Source: Pseudomonadales bacterium (GTDB lineage: Bacteria; Pseudomonadota; Gammaproteobacteria; Pseudomonadales; DT-91). Taken from it: a DNA stretch of 6,060 bases. The position numbers and the translations under genes were made by a program. Shown here piece by piece: positions 5,747 to 6,060 of the stretch. The notes under the pieces were generated by a model that was not told the origin of the DNA, ran no database searches, and saw nothing but the letters and a program-made list of their open reading frames with translations. The stretch is taken from contig JABSRR010000061.1 in NCBI GenBank assembly GCA_013215025.1, positions 14,718 to 20,777 of the forward strand, given 5' to 3'. The first letter of the stretch is position 1; the number at the start of each line of letters is the position of its first letter.

Positions 5747-6060
5747 ATGGATATAACCGAACTACTCGCGTTTAGCGCTAAACAAGGGGCATCTGATTTA
5801 CATTTGTCGGCTGGACTGCCGCCGATGATTCGCGTTGATGGTGATGTAAGACGGATTAATCTTCCTCCTATGGACCATACAGAAGTACATGGTCTGATTT
5901 ACGAGATCATGAATGATAAGCAGCGCAAAGATTTTGAGGAATTTTGGGAAACGGATTTCTCCTTTGAGGTGCCTGGCGTTTCACGTTTTCGTGTCAATGC
6001 ATTTAATCAGAATCGCGGCGCAGGTGCGGTGTTTCGAACCATCCCAACTAAGGTATTAAC
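5747..6060 (+). CDS. pilT: Type IV pilus retraction ATPase PilT, N-terminal part (cut by right edge)
   Basis: PilT is the hexameric cytoplasmic ATPase that powers retraction of type IV pili, needed for twitching motility and DNA uptake. My translation from the ATG at 5747 gives about 104 residues to the window edge, beginning MDITELLAFSAKQGASDLHL. It includes the PAS-like N-terminal domain pieces LPPMIRVDGDVRRINLP, NDKQRKDFEEF and SRFRVNAFNQNRGAGAVFR, which agree almost residue for residue with the Pseudomonas protein as I remember it. The Walker A and B motifs lie beyond the edge. AGAGGG (5736-5741) is a good ribosome site 5 bases before the ATG. It is divergent from yggS, the usual pilT neighbourhood in Pseudomonas-like Gammaproteobacteria. 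Confidence 0.97.
   Translation, partial: MDITELLAFSAKQGASDLHLSAGLPPMIRVDGDVRRINLPPMDHTEVHGLIYEIMNDKQRKDFEEFWETDFSFEVPGVSRFRVNAFNQNRGAGAVFRTIPTKVL

Overview
The window looks like chromosomal housekeeping DNA from a Gammaproteobacterium of moderate GC. The start of PilT reads very like the Pseudomonas-type protein, and pilT / yggS / proC / yggT is a familiar gammaproteobacterial arrangement. TatC also resembles the Escherichia coli protein closely. A marine, non-enteric lineage is plausible, but the genus cannot be fixed from sequence reading alone.

Right end (about 5665-6060): a short divergent intergenic region separates pilT (plus strand, cut by the window edge) from a long run of minus-strand genes. 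Read from right to left, the run is yggS (PLP homeostasis), proC (last step of proline synthesis), yggT (membrane protein), hisI and hisE (histidine steps 3 and 2), then tatA, tatB and tatC (twin-arginine protein export). Gaps between these eight genes are 3 to 24 bases, so co-transcription from the yggS side is likely.

Left end (1-1325): after a 58-base gap holding a reasonable sigma-70-like promoter comes a second minus-strand cluster. It encodes a small DUF465/YdcH-like coiled protein, a divergent GST-fold protein of the metaxin/FAXC type, and the N-terminal third or so of a PAPS-type sulfotransferase that runs off the left edge. These genes are separated by 2 and 3 bases, so they look translationally coupled. 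This is the accessory part of the window and the least understood.

The two notable points are the joining of two gene blocks that are separate in Pseudomonas (pilT-yggS-proC-yggT and hisI-hisE-tatABC), and the uncharacterised DUF465 / GST-like / sulfotransferase trio. I found no mobile elements, CRISPR arrays, tRNA or rRNA genes, and no gene-free stretch longer than 82 bases. Nothing here amounts to a clearly new biological system.
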